A stretch of 64,000 nucleotides of DNA from Pseudo-nitzschia pungens (GCA_037355855.1 CM074765.1:496001-560000); one strand, 5' to 3'; positions 47,469 through 57,853 are shown, numbered from the stretch's first letter. Translations and numbers: made by a program. Notes: generated by a model not told the origin, from the letters alone.

Positions 47469-49241
47469 TCACGATCTCGTCAGTTCCTCGATGCCCTTCC
47501 GCAGTCGTTCGGCGGCAAGTTTCGTCTGGTCCGGCGGCAGGTTGGCGTAGCACACACGGATCCACCCCGGAGATCCGCAAAAACTCCCGGGAATAATGGC
47601 AATGCCGTGGTCCCTCACCAGTCTGCGACAAAAGACGACGTCGACCGGCTCGTCCTCGTCAGAGGTCTCGTCGTTCTTGCCGTCGTCATCGCCGTCCTCT
47701 TCCTTTCCGAGAGCGATATCGTCGGGGAGTTTGGCCATGACGTACATGCTTCCCGATCCTCCCAGTTGTCGGGGCAGGGACGAGAGTGCGTCCAAGATAT
47801 AGTTGCGGCTCGCGTCCAGAGTATCGTACTTGTCGTACACCCATTCCTTCGACCCGAGCGAATAGGGGCTTCCGGACGTGTCGTCGTTGTTTTCGTTTTC
47901 GTTGCCGTCCCCGTCGTTGCTCTGGATCAGCGCACCCAGGGCCACGTGCTGGGTCAATCGCGGCGGGCCGATCGGAATCGTGTCCTGGACCTTGAGCATC
48001 TGCGAGAGAAATCGACCCCCGGAAGCATCCTCCTTGTGGGTCACTAGGTATCCGCACCGGTAGCCCGCCATTGCGTATCCCTTGGAGAACGAAAAGACGT
48101 GAATGACGTGGGGATCGTCGGGGAACGTCGGCAGGGGATTGGTCTCGTACCGAGGCGATTTGCTGCTGCTGCTGCTGCCCGACGATGCGGATGCCGGGGA
48201 TGACGATTCCGGCTGTCCCGTGTTGAAAAAGTGCTCATACGTGCAATCCAGGACGACCCACACTCCGTGGTCGCGGCAGAGATCGACAATGTCTCGGACC
48301 TCCTCCCGCGACAGGGCCACGCCGGTGGGATTTCCCGGGTTGACGAGCGTCACCAGGCGGATGCCGTGGTCGTTGCCGTTGTCGTTGCCACCCGACAATG
48401 TTTCTCGCAACCACCGAACGTCGGGAACGCCCGTGGCCATGTCGGTCGGTCCCACGACCACCGCGTCCGGTCCGGCGCACATCTGGATGGCCATGACGTG
48501 GTTGAAATAGTAGGGAGCAAAAACCACGGCCTTGTTGCGTCGTTCGTCGTCCCCCAGGAGCGTCAGCACAATGTTGGTATAGGCCTGGTTGGCACCGACC
48601 GTCACCGTCACGTCATGGTGGTTCATGCCGTGCTCGACCGAAATCTTGGTTTCCAGCGCCGCGAGGAGTTCCGGCAATCCCCGCGCCGGAGAATACGAGT
48701 GCAGGGCCAGCGGATCGACATCCCCGTCGCCGTCTCCTTCGCCTCCGCTTCCCTTCGTTTGCTGCGAGACGGCGTCGACCAGGGCTTTGCGGCACGCCGG
48801 TGGGGGTTGCCAGTATACCACGCCCTGCGCCAAACTGAAAATCCCCTGCTGTTCTTCTCCGGCCCACAAGTGAGCATAGTCCTCCATCCATTGCTTCGTC
48901 TTGACAACACAGGGATCGAGCGTGCCGAAAATTTTGTTCGAGAGACCAAACCGACTATTGGCGGCGCCATTGACGGTAGTATTCTCGGGATCGACCGCGG
49001 TGGCAGCCGTGGGTTCTGCGGAAGAATCGGTCGACATTCTTTTTGGTGGTGACGTTGACTGGGTTCTCGTTCGTCCAAACGATGTTGTGATGCCGCGTTC
49101 CTGCCAGACAAAGACCTTTGAGGTTGCGATTCGAAGACTGCTGGATCTTTTCCCCAATGAGAAGGATAGAATGGGCGTCAGCCGTGATGAAAGCAGAACG
49201 AGAACTGCCATCCACGAGACAAACAATGGGCGTACCGACAT
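47469..49241 (-). CDS. Class I/II PLP-dependent aminotransferase, probably organelle-targeted
   Basis: 590 residues of fold-type I aminotransferase. It shows NPGNPTG (about residue 297), DCTYEHF and the PLP-lysine motif SFSKGYAMAGYRCGY (Lys at about 386), and a C-terminal PGSFCGSPGWIRVCYA with the substrate-binding Arg. The N-terminus has a hydrophobic signal (SWMAVLVLLSSRLTPIL) followed by SFS and a basic Ser-rich stretch, suggesting a bipartite plastid presequence. Low-complexity acidic or Ser-rich loops (around SSSPASASSGSSSSS and NENENNDD) are inserted between conserved motifs, as often in diatom enzymes. The ATG at 49241 is chosen; the frame extends upstream only through a TTG. Substrate (aspartate, aromatic or other) cannot be told. 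Confidence 0.88.
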   Translation of the reverse strand: MSVRPLFVSWMAVLVLLSSRLTPILSFSLGKRSSSLRIATSKVFVWQERGITTSFGRTRTQSTSPPKRMSTDSSAEPTAATAVDPENTTVNGAANSRFGLSNKIFGTLDPCVVKTKQWMEDYAHLWAGEEQQGIFSLAQGVVYWQPPPACRKALVDAVSQQTKGSGGEGDGDGDVDPLALHSYSPARGLPELLAALETKISVEHGMNHHDVTVTVGANQAYTNIVLTLLGDDERRNKAVVFAPYYFNHVMAIQMCAGPDAVVVGPTDMATGVPDVRWLRETLSGGNDNGNDHGIRLVTLVNPGNPTGVALSREEVRDIVDLCRDHGVWVVLDCTYEHFFNTGQPESSSPASASSGSSSSSKSPRYETNPLPTFPDDPHVIHVFSFSKGYAMAGYRCGYLVTHKEDASGGRFLSQMLKVQDTIPIGPPRLTQHVALGALIQSNDGDGNENENNDDTSGSPYSLGSKEWVYDKYDTLDASRNYILDALSSLPRQLGGSGSMYVMAKLPDDIALGKEEDGDDDGKNDETSDEDEPVDVVFCRRLVRDHGIAIIPGSFCGSPGWIRVCYANLPPDQTKLAAERLRKGIEELTRS

Positions 49242-49958
49242 TGATTTTTTCGCTCGCGATGCGCTGAATTCCTTCTGCTGTCTGCTGTCTGCTGTCTGCT
49301 GCTGCTCTCTCTCTCTCTCTCTTCCGAATGCAATCGCAACACTCGTCTTTGTCAGCAATAATTGGATTAATTCGGAATGAGTTCACTACGGTAGTCTCCG
49401 GCAATCCAACAACAATCCATCCACTTGTCGTCGGGAAGATGGGAAGTTCAGAACGTAATTTTGCACATCAGATGATACGAACACCATATACCATGCACCG
49501 TGATCAGGAGGTCGCAGGTCGCAGGTCCCAGGTCGCAGGTTTTGGATCCAAACACTACCGGTACAAGTAAGCCTTACTCGTACGGTAAGCCCTAACGGGT
49601 ACCCGTACAGGTAACCTTACTCTTATTCCTACCCGGTACTTTGGTTCATGATTGAGATGACGATTGATTCATGCATTCGGATGATGATTCATTGTGCTCG
49701 TCTGATAGTACTGTAGGCAATGTGATACGTATGATATGATGCATATGCATACCTTCCTTCTTCGAATGACAAGAATAAGAAAGGTCTTCCAAGTAAGTAC
49801 GGTAAGATTACGGATGTACGAGAAACTCACAGTTCTTCCTACTTTTTTTGTGGAATCCGACCTCCAACGTAATCGCAGGAACCGGAAATTGAGTCAAGCA
49901 TCGCCGCAAAGGAACGACGAAAGATGATGACCCGTAATGAATCATCCAATATCCAATA
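49242..49958. other. Intergenic region and leader of the aminotransferase gene
   Basis: CTGCTGT repeats and a (CT)n run (about 49278-49322) lie just upstream of the aminotransferase start, probably in its 5' UTR or promoter. GCAGGTCGCAGGTC-type repeats lie near 49510-49540 and AGGTAACCTTAC words near 49560-49640. No gene. Confidence 0.65.
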
Positions 49959-50150
49959 TACTACGAGTCCGATAACAATTGAGACTGGTCGATTATGAGC
50001 CAAAAATTAACCGAATATTCCCGAATCAAAACCGAACGGAGAACATACCAATGCCAAAAAATCATTCTGTAATAGAGAAATTCCTCTAACCCTTCATAGT
50101 GTGCTGTTTTGTTAGTGGAAATCCCTTGTTCGAGTGCCTTACTAAACTCT
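49959..50150 (+). repeat. Left terminal inverted repeat of transposon
   Basis: About 192 bases that match the reverse complement of 54396-54584 with a handful of differences near the middle (around 50035-50065). The outermost 74 bases are identical by eye. Confidence 0.95.
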
Positions 50151-50226
50151 CTATAAAAATCACATTTTTTGACACCACAGTTCTTCGCATCAAATAACGA
50201 GAATACAAGACGAGAACACGTTGACC

Positions 50227-51372
50227 ATGGTGGTGGATCCGGCAGATACCAGAGCCAAAGCCCGTAGCAAACTGCAACTTAGCAGGGAGTTAGGGCAACA
50301 GAGGCAGGAGGGGCCTCACCCTAAAAGAGGAGGAGCTCAGGGATATCCAGTATGGCGTCGACGAGAGATACTGGAGGATCACGAAGCAGGCTTACCTGTA
50401 CCTGTTGCGAGAGCAACACTCTTCCGGTGGAAGAAAAAACTTCAACCCCGACGGATGACTGGCAACAAAGACAAGACAGAGCTGGTAGGTGCAGATTTGA
50501 CGCTCCTTATGCTCTGTCTCGTTATTTGGCCACAGGCAACGCTTGACCAGATGGCAATGTTTATTTACAACAAGGGGGGAGGGATCTACAGCAAGCAGCT
50601 CCTCTCGCACCGATTACAAGAGATGAATGTCACACAAAAGAAAGGCAGCATCGAATCTTACCGGGCTTACACTCCCACCAACAAGAGGAAGGAATGGTTG
50701 TTCTGGAACAGACCATTGCCATCTGGCGTTGCTGGCATCCCCAGAAAGAGACTTATCGATATCGATGAGTTTGCCATGGAAACACGAAGACTGAATCGCA
50801 CCAGGGCTTGGACAGTTAGATTTCGGAGAGTTCGGAGTATCGGCAACTACGCGAAAGGGCAGAAACTTACAGTGATTATCGCTGTGGAGGCTGGAGATCC
50901 CACTGTACCCAACAATCTATCCGGCAGCCTCCGGTATCCAAGAAGATGGGTACGGGTGAGTCGAAACCCTGGAACCACAGGGGACGCGTTTGCTTCCTTT
51001 GTAGGCAGTATCTGCTCTTCCTTTGAAGGAGAGCAGCGAGTGCCACAAACAGACGACTGGAGAGTCTTTATGTGGGACAACTTGAGCAGCCACGCTGCTC
51101 CCATTGTCTACAATACGATTTTCGACAGGGAAGGACCGACGCGATACAACGTTGTACCCCGGCCTCCCTATCAGCCCAAGTATGGACCCACAGAGTATAT
51201 CATCTGTCAGTTAGTCAACTACCTGAAGATCAATACAAGAGGCGAGCTAGATTTGGTAGATCTAGAGCAACAGATCTACAGAGCTGCAGGAGCAATCGGT
51301 CCGTTCGACGGGACCTTTGCTCACTGTGGATACAGTGTCGATGGTACCTACCCCGGGGTTGTAATCCCCTGA
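50227..51372 (+). CDS. DDE transposase of the Tc1/mariner type (DD38E)
   Basis: 381 residues. An N-terminal basic, helix-turn-helix-like part (YPVWRRREILEDHEAG... ATLFRWKKKL) precedes a DDE catalytic core: LIDIDEFAM (first Asp, about residue 177-179), VFMWDNLSSHAAP (second Asp, about 283) and PPYQPKYGPTEYI (Glu, about 322). Thirty-eight residues separate the second Asp and the Glu, i.e. a DD38E pattern. It should bind the terminal repeats and cut and paste the element into TA sites. The ATG at 50227 is used; the in-frame codon at 50221 is TTG. The frame is intact, and it starts 76 bases inside the left repeat, so the promoter probably lies in the repeat. Confidence 0.9.
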   Translation: MVVDPADTRAKARSKLQLSRELGQQRQEGPHPKRGGAQGYPVWRRREILEDHEAGLPVPVARATLFRWKKKLQPRRMTGNKDKTELVGADLTLLMLCLVIWPQATLDQMAMFIYNKGGGIYSKQLLSHRLQEMNVTQKKGSIESYRAYTPTNKRKEWLFWNRPLPSGVAGIPRKRLIDIDEFAMETRRLNRTRAWTVRFRRVRSIGNYAKGQKLTVIIAVEAGDPTVPNNLSGSLRYPRRWVRVSRNPGTTGDAFASFVGSICSSFEGEQRVPQTDDWRVFMWDNLSSHAAPIVYNTIFDREGPTRYNVVPRPPYQPKYGPTEYIICQLVNYLKINTRGELDLVDLEQQIYRAAGAIGPFDGTFAHCGYSVDGTYPGVVIP

Positions 51373-52228
51373 AGCGCCGAGCGCTATAGTCGATTGTCGT
51401 GTCTCCAGCACTAGAAGATTGTCGCGTCTCCACCATGGTCGATTTCGATTTTGGTTCTATTTGTTAGTGGTAGTTTAGTGGATTTTGCTTTTGCAGAGTT
51501 GCAAAAATAGAAATAATGAATTAGAGTTGCTTGCTGCTTGCTCCAGTTTGCTTCGAAATAGGTTTTCGATTGTACCCAATAGCGCTGCTGGCAGTCGATC
51601 ACTCCGTGTCACTCCCGTGTCACTCCCACATCTAAGTATCGAACACTTGTGGGATTCGATTATATTCATCTCCATTTGTGGATATCGAACATAGGTACAA
51701 TAGAAAACCTTGGACACCCAGATGGTGGGATTGAAGTCGGCGGACTCCGCAAAGTATAGAAGAACTGCTGGGACTGAAGTCGACCGACGCGTCAACTCCT
51801 GGGATTGAAGTCGACCGACGCGTCCATGTATAGGAGAACTGCTGGGATTCAGAGGTGTTGGACCTCTCTTTATCTATTGTAGGTCTACAAGTCTGGATAT
51901 GGAACATACCGGTACACGAAAGTCCGGAACACAAACACGATCGATCGATCGGATCCACTCCAGCAAACAGCAAACAGCAGAGCAAACAGCAGCAAACAGC
52001 AGCAAACAGCAGCAGAATAAAAAAAAAGGAGCAGCAAGCAGCAGCTCATAATTTTGCTGCTGGCAACATGTAAAAACTACACCTTGTCTCCAGTAAGAAC
52101 AACACGACAATCTACAGCAATCGACAATCTACAGCAATCGACAATGGACAACCGACAATCTACGACACGACAATATACAACGACGCGACAATTTACAACT
52201 AATCATAGATAATTACTAAACATAAAAT
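51373..52228. other. Spacer between the convergent transposon genes, with short repeats
   Basis: Contains GATTGTCGTGTCTCC at 51392 and a near copy at 51417, direct repeats of GTCGACCGACGCGTC (about 51778 and 51810), CAGCAAACAG repeats (51960-52015), and CGACAATCTACAG-type repeats (52108-52175) that carry the reverse complement of the first motif. A further direct copy of the first motif lies at 54132, near the right repeat. Confidence 0.8.
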
Positions 52229-54031
52229 TTATTTCTTCTCTGGAATCTTCTGGCGCTTGCACCAGTCCACCATTTTGGGGAGGCACTCTTCCGGATCTTT
52301 CCCGCGCTTGGCAAGATCAATTGCCTTGCGCTTGATCCGGGAAGCTTCTGCTGAATTATTTTCAGCAGTAAGAGTGTCTCCCAAGTGATCGAGGATCTCC
52401 AAGGTGGGCTGGGAGTTCTCCTGGAAGTCAGCTTTCTCATTGGCTGCTTCGCGCATGGATCGGAGGAAGGGAGGAGTATCAGTCGACAATTCACTTGGTG
52501 GAGTACTATCAGTCGACAATTCACTTGGTGGAGTACCCAACAATTTACTGGCGCCATCAGCTCCATCGATGCTGATTGGTTGGACACGAGATCCGATCCC
52601 TCCGGTGGATTTGATTGGAGAGAGCGGAAGGGGGTTCGCCGTATTGCTGTTTCGGAGAAACCTGGTCTGATCCATTGGATGTTCCTGGAGTCTGTTCCTG
52701 AAGAATCTGGAGTCTCCGGTGGGATCCAGAGTGACACCCCTCTTCTCTGCCCGGAGCTGATCGATAGTCTTCCCATCCTTGGTGGTAGTCTCCAGTGGAC
52801 CCATATCTTCCTGAAGTTTCTTTCTCGCTTCTGCATTTGCGAAAATGGGATCGGATAGAACTTCATGGAAGGTACTGGAATGGGCGTCTCTGGCTATCTG
52901 TTCCTTTGACGCCGTTGGATTTTCCAGGTACACCTCCTTGACTTTTGAGGCGTATATATCTTCGAGGCGGTAGAGCAATGCTCTCCCATTGGTAGGGGGA
53001 CGAGACTCTTTCTCCTTTGGATCCACCGAATCAGCAATAGCCTTCCTTTCCGATTCGCAAAAGACAATGCTACAGTCACAGGCACAAATGCAACAATCCA
53101 CACATACACCCCTGGCGTTGAGGTTGGCAGAGTTTTTGCAATGAGAACAATTGCCTCCATTCGGCATGTCCATGCAATTGATCTTGAAACAGAAGCAACC
53201 GATCTCCCGACTCTTGATCTTCCCCTTCCGGGGCTTCTTTTCTTGTTGCTGCCGAGATACAGAATAAGCGGCGTACCGACGCTTCTTCTTTTGGTACTCG
53301 TCCTCCACTTGCTGGTTGATTTCCTCGATTTCTTTTTTGCTCTGGAGATGCATGGTGTTGAAATGCTTGCAGTTGGGACAAGGCATGGAAAGCAGGAGAA
53401 ATCTGTCAAACTCGATGTCTTCCTGGGGTCTAACGCCATCAGATTTCTTGGCCTTTGCAATCTTCTTCTTGGCTTCGGCGCGAAGAAGGACTTCCTTCTT
53501 GGCGCGTTCCTTGTCCAGTTCAGTGGAGAATTTGTTCAGGAGATCATCAAACATGGCAATTGCAGGAATCTTGTTTCTGGTGGATCGATTGCACGCAACA
53601 AAAGATTGGTAGGATTCGTAGGCTTGAACAATGCCAACAAGCTCTTCTGCCATGTAGTCACTGGTCCAGACTTTGGGAGAGCACTTGCTCGCTTTCCCTT
53701 TGGTGATTTTCAAATCCTGCTGAATTTTAAGCAGGGACTTTTTTGCGTCATTCTCTGTAAGACGCGAGAGATCGGCTTCCAAAAACGCAACAATCAAGCT
53801 CTGTTTTGCTGGCTTGGTGAAGGGTTTGCGCTTTTTCAAAAGCTCTTCCAATCCAGCAAAAGGTGGATCGGGAGCAACTGTTTCGATGCTGAGCAAACCA
53901 CTATCATCAGAGTCCGTATCGAGGTCTTCCAGGCGTTCCCGGCGTTCCTTGACAGTGAGCTTGCGAGGGGCAGGTTTGGAGGCAGATTTCTTGCTGAGAG
54001 CCAAAGGGGCCTTTTTGATGAAGATAGACAT
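52229..54031 (-). CDS. Transposon-encoded Cys-rich accessory protein (600 aa)
   Basis: Not recognised. It is encoded inside the transposon on the strand opposite the transposase. The N-terminal third is basic and helical (KKSASKPAPRKLTVKERRERLE, then an acidic DTDSDDSG). The middle (about residues 217-325) is Cys-rich: CPNC, CFCFKINC, CSHC, CVDCCICACDC and FCESE, with about seventeen cysteines in 110 residues, clearly able to bind zinc. The C-terminus is low-complexity, with a direct TPPSELSTD duplication, and ends in a Lys-rich tail. As the frame is intact and starts about 365 bases inside the right repeat, it is probably a working part of the element, for instance a DNA-binding or regulatory partner; that role is inference. 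Confidence 0.8.
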   Translation of the reverse strand: MSIFIKKAPLALSKKSASKPAPRKLTVKERRERLEDLDTDSDDSGLLSIETVAPDPPFAGLEELLKKRKPFTKPAKQSLIVAFLEADLSRLTENDAKKSLLKIQQDLKITKGKASKCSPKVWTSDYMAEELVGIVQAYESYQSFVACNRSTRNKIPAIAMFDDLLNKFSTELDKERAKKEVLLRAEAKKKIAKAKKSDGVRPQEDIEFDRFLLLSMPCPNCKHFNTMHLQSKKEIEEINQQVEDEYQKKKRRYAAYSVSRQQQEKKPRKGKIKSREIGCFCFKINCMDMPNGGNCSHCKNSANLNARGVCVDCCICACDCSIVFCESERKAIADSVDPKEKESRPPTNGRALLYRLEDIYASKVKEVYLENPTASKEQIARDAHSSTFHEVLSDPIFANAEARKKLQEDMGPLETTTKDGKTIDQLRAEKRGVTLDPTGDSRFFRNRLQEHPMDQTRFLRNSNTANPLPLSPIKSTGGIGSRVQPISIDGADGASKLLGTPPSELSTDSTPPSELSTDTPPFLRSMREAANEKADFQENSQPTLEILDHLGDTLTAENNSAEASRIKRKAIDLAKRGKDPEECLPKMVDWCKRQKIPEKK

Positions 54032-54395
54032 GGTTTCAGAGCTAATTTGGAGGAGATTTCAGTGCAGTTGCAGGGGATTGTTCCAAGGTAAGTACTTTCA
54101 ATCGATCAGACTGAATACTGTGGTACCGGTAGATTGTCGTGTCTCCGGGGATCGATCGATCGATCGATCCATTTCCCCTCCGCTGCTTTCCCCTCTGCTG
54201 AATTCCTCTCACCTCTGCTGCTCTCTCTCAACCAATGATCCAAGATCAACCCCCCCCCATCCAAGACTGTGGCAATAGTCTGCAAGTGTGATACCATCTT
54301 GCTCTCGATTGCTGTTGTTGTGGATAGAGCCACATTTTCGAAGGCCGATGCACGGAAAAAGAACTTTTGCGAACACCAAAAATAGACGATTTTAA

Positions 54396-54584
54396 AGAGT
54401 TTAGTAAGGCACTCGAACAAGGGATTTCCACTAACAAAACAGCACACTATGAAGGGTTAGAGGAATTTGTCTATTACAGAATAATTTTTATTTTTGGTAT
54501 GTTCTCCGTGGTTTTGATTCGGGAATATTCGGTTAATTTTTGGCTCATAATCGACCAGTCTCAATTGTTATCGGACTCGTAGTA
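54396..54584 (-). repeat. Right terminal inverted repeat of transposon
   Basis: Reverse-complement partner of 49959-50150, ending in GTTATCGGACTCGTAGTA followed by TA. Confidence 0.95.
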
Positions 54585-55244
54585 TAACAAATTCGATACT
54601 CACATGGATGACATCAGAATGACTTCGTTCTTTTATCATTGTACATGATCATTATTCTTTATTTTTACGACCTCGAGGGGATGGAGCTCAAATTCAAAAT
54701 CCATTCAAGCGGAAGTAGCAGCTGTTCAACTGGGTAGGAATTCCATTTTGACATCTCCGAATGACGTGTTGACCCCTTATCTTTCGTACCACCTTGCTAT
54801 TGGATAATATGTCTTTGACGTCTACCTCATGTCTTTTCTGCGTTTCCCAGAGATCTAGATATGCCCCTCCCCGTGACTAGTTTTCGTTTGTTTTGTGCAT
54901 TTTGATTGGTGATATCAGAAGTGCCGGAAGTGGGAACGGAAAAACGTTAACGAAGAGGAGGGAATCCTAACGGTTCGACGATGGTGAAATTGCAAATACA
55001 CAAAAAATTTAGATAATTATTGTGACTTTCGTGCGGCGACTACACTATGGAATTCTCATCGGAGACTTCGTTGTTTGCGCTGCATACGATGTACGTTTCG
55101 ACCCGAATTCGTTCTCTCGATTCCCTTTCCGGTTTGAAATGATGCAACACGAACTACCGTAGAGGAACACCAACATTACCAATAAAAACAACAGCTACAA
55201 GAACACGACAGTACAATCAGTTTCGGAAACCTGTTCAATCGACC
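54585..55244. other. Intergenic region, no gene seen
   Basis: AT-rich with no coding frame. The last 100 bases are an A/C-rich leader before the ATG at 55245. Confidence 0.7.
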
Positions 55245-56732
55245 ATGACCCCAGTCACCTCTATGACAGCAGAACAGCACGCCTATCCTTCTTTTCCTTA
55301 CTCCAATTTCATGAGCAGCGAACGCGGCAACAGCAACAGCAACAGCCACGGCCATGACCACCGGGTGCAGTCTTGTTCGCCCAGCGGGCAAAAGCGGGCT
55401 TTGCACCACTGTCCGTCGAACCGCCATCGTTCCCTGGCCACGGCAGCAGCGGTAGCCCTCTTGTGCTTCTCGGTTCCCTCTCAGCAATCCTTGCACGTCC
55501 TCGGATCCTCCAAGCACGTCCCGCCACCGTCGAGAGGAAGGGGCTTTCTGGGCATGCGATCCTCCTCGTCCGCCAGCGGAGCATCCAGCAGCAGCAGCAA
55601 TCACAACTACTACCACAACAACAACAACAACAACAACAACCTGCGATCGCTACAGCAACGACACTCTGCTTCCCGATCCAGTTCCCTCCTTCGATTCTCG
55701 ACGGCACCCGACGAGGAACCCGAACTCCCACCGGCCTCCTCCTACAACAGAACGGGGCTTCCCGCGTCCTCTTCGTCGACCAGCACCTACGTTGGAGGCA
55801 AACGCACGGAAGACGACTACGACGACGAGACCCGGGTCACCACCACTTCCTTCTTTGAGCTTCCCTCCGAATCGCCGCAGCAGCAGGAACCCCAGGAGCT
55901 TCCCCCCGGCGAGGGAAGCAGTGCCCGGCGCCCCGTCTTTTCTTTTCGCAGGGATGCTGCCCTGTCTCCCACCAGCAGCAAGCAGCTAAAGCCCTCCCAG
56001 ATCCAGGACCGGTTCGTTTGGTCTCTCATGGCAGTCGCTGGCTTCGTGGAGGGATTCTGCATCCGCAACTACGGCTGCTTTCCCAATCTCATGACCGGAA
56101 CCATCCTCAAACTGGCCGAGGCGGTCGGAAGCCTCCAGCTCTCCGCGGCGGGATTCTACGCGTCGATGGTTGTGGCCTACATGGCCGGTGGATCCATCGT
56201 GGCACTGTGGAAGTCCTCCTCGCAGAACAGCAGCAGCAGCAATGCCAAGCGCGGCCTCCTGGAGGGCGTCTCCCTCTTCTCGTCAATGGTCTTTGTGGTC
56301 TCCGATCTCGCACCGGCCTCGAGAGCCATCCGGCTGCCCCTCCTGGCGACGGCCTTTGGCATCGTCAACGCCGGAACCATGGACGCCGGAGCCGGGGTGA
56401 CCAACGCCATGACGGGCCACGCCTCCAAGATCGGCCAGGGACTCGTGCTCGCCACAAAGGGCAACGGCAAGGGAAATGGAATCGGCACCAGCGCCAGGGG
56501 CATGGGAATCTTCTGGAGCGCGGCCGTCCTGGCCAATCTCGTGTGCGTTCTCCTGGAATCGGCGGCGGCCGGTGGCGGCCACGGCCATTCCCTGGCCCGG
56601 GCCGCGCGGTGGCTCTCGGCCAAGATTCCGATGGGAACGACCCTAGCGGTCGTGTACGGAGCCCTCTTTCGCTGGTACCTGGGCGCCTCCGACAAGGCGG
56701 CGGCGGCGGCAGCAGCAGACGCCCGTGCCTAA
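55245..56732 (+). CDS. DUF1275 (YoaK-like) membrane protein
   Basis: 495 residues. The first 255 are low-complexity (Ser, Asn, His, Pro and Gln runs; a hydrophobic stretch LATAAAVALLCFSV at about 63-76 may be an anchor or internal signal). The C-terminal 240 residues match DUF1275/UPF0700: LMAVAGFVEGFCIRNYGCFPNLMTGTILKLAEAVG resembles the aGf.Da..y...g.F...mTGN pattern, followed by five more hydrophobic helices, including GFYASMVVAYMAGGSIVAL and ATAFGIVNAGTMDAG. Bacterial members are about 220-residue membrane proteins of unknown function, so the N-terminal half is an addition, perhaps for targeting. The opening ATG at 55245 has the context CGACCATGACC. No introns. Confidence 0.8.
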   Translation: MTPVTSMTAEQHAYPSFPYSNFMSSERGNSNSNSHGHDHRVQSCSPSGQKRALHHCPSNRHRSLATAAAVALLCFSVPSQQSLHVLGSSKHVPPPSRGRGFLGMRSSSSASGASSSSSNHNYYHNNNNNNNNLRSLQQRHSASRSSSLLRFSTAPDEEPELPPASSYNRTGLPASSSSTSTYVGGKRTEDDYDDETRVTTTSFFELPSESPQQQEPQELPPGEGSSARRPVFSFRRDAALSPTSSKQLKPSQIQDRFVWSLMAVAGFVEGFCIRNYGCFPNLMTGTILKLAEAVGSLQLSAAGFYASMVVAYMAGGSIVALWKSSSQNSSSSNAKRGLLEGVSLFSSMVFVVSDLAPASRAIRLPLLATAFGIVNAGTMDAGAGVTNAMTGHASKIGQGLVLATKGNGKGNGIGTSARGMGIFWSAAVLANLVCVLLESAAAGGGHGHSLARAARWLSAKIPMGTTLAVVYGALFRWYLGASDKAAAAAAADARA

Positions 56733-57853
56733 CACCAACACAAACAGCGATGCGCTGCCATGGCTGCGTTGCAATTGTATATATACTGCGATGCGGCTCC
56801 CGCGAAGCAAGAAGGAAGAACCAAGCCCATTCCTCCTCACCAGAATCTTGTTGCTCCTCCTACCATCACTGTGATGATGCTACGCTACTAGTATACTATT
56901 TTGTCAAGTATATATCCTTGAAATGTCGTGACTATTGTGTAAGATACCCATATGTGTGTGTGTCTCAACGATAACCCCCAGAAATCGGAGAAAGCTACCA
57001 CCATAGACCTTTGAAACCATGAATACAGTAAACATCAATATAATTAGTACTATAAAATAAATAATAATAAGAACAACAATAAACTTTTGATTCTGTTGTC
57101 ACCAACGACCCACCAAAACTCAGTGACTATTGAGGATCTGACGTAATCTAGCCACTTCACTAGAGCGAATGCTCCGGAGGGAAGAGTGGGGAGCTCGATC
57201 GTTGAGGACACAAAAATAATGAATGTCGAGCTACAATACTCGTACGGTAATCCTTAGTCCTACTACTAGTAGCAAAAAATTACTTCGTAATTAATAATGA
57301 TACCGGTACCGGTAGATGTATCGCAATCTGTACCGTAGTTCTTGTAAAGCTTTTAAGGTTTACTCATACTCGTAGTAACCTTACGAAAGTACGAAGTAAA
57401 CCTTACTATTTTTTTTCCCCTCAAATCAACAAAGAGTGAATCTTTCCCTCACCCCCGCCCACCCGATGAGGTACCGGTAGGAATGAATGGTGCTTCCTCT
57501 TCAATTCAGCATTGATCATTGAGGTTGGGGCTAATGAACAACAACAAACTTTGAATTCATTTCCATCACTGCCCCGGTTATGTGCTCATTCATCATTCAT
57601 TCATCATTGCTCACTGTTTTGAACGGAGAACGAACTTCCAAAAAATGCACAAAACAAAACTGAAACGGGAACCCCATCAAAACAGCTCGTCTCAAAAAAA
57701 AAGTAAATAGACGACGTACTTGTACTCTATCGACCGCGTTCACTAATTTGGAAAAACCACTTCGAAACCCCTTCTCTGCATTGTCACCATCGCCATTGTT
57801 GCAGAGTCTTGCGATATCGCCGATCGATCGACGTCCTTGGGAAAGGGACGACA
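56733..57853. other. Intergenic region with TACGAAGTAA words
   Basis: No gene. The piece 57235-57420 is rich in CCGGTACCGGTA, AAGGTTTAC and AGTACGAAGTAAACC words. CATTCATTCATC repeats occur near 57585-57610. Confidence 0.65.

Larger units (their letters stand above)
49959..54584. mobile_element. Complete DNA transposon, Tc1/mariner (IS630-like) superfamily, two genes
   Basis: A 4,626-bp element bounded by long inverted repeats starting TACTACGAGTCCGATAAC and flanked on both sides by TA, the expected target duplication of Tc1/mariner elements. The left repeat runs 49959 to about 50150, the right about 54396 to 54584. Inside, a DDE transposase is read rightward from 50227 and a Cys-rich protein leftward from 54031; they converge on a spacer with short internal repeats. 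Both frames are intact, so the copy looks young and may be autonomous. Confidence 0.92.

Noticed and set aside
47406..48047. Plus-strand open frame opposite the aminotransferase
   Set aside because: Antisense shadow; conserved aminotransferase motifs lie on the other strand.
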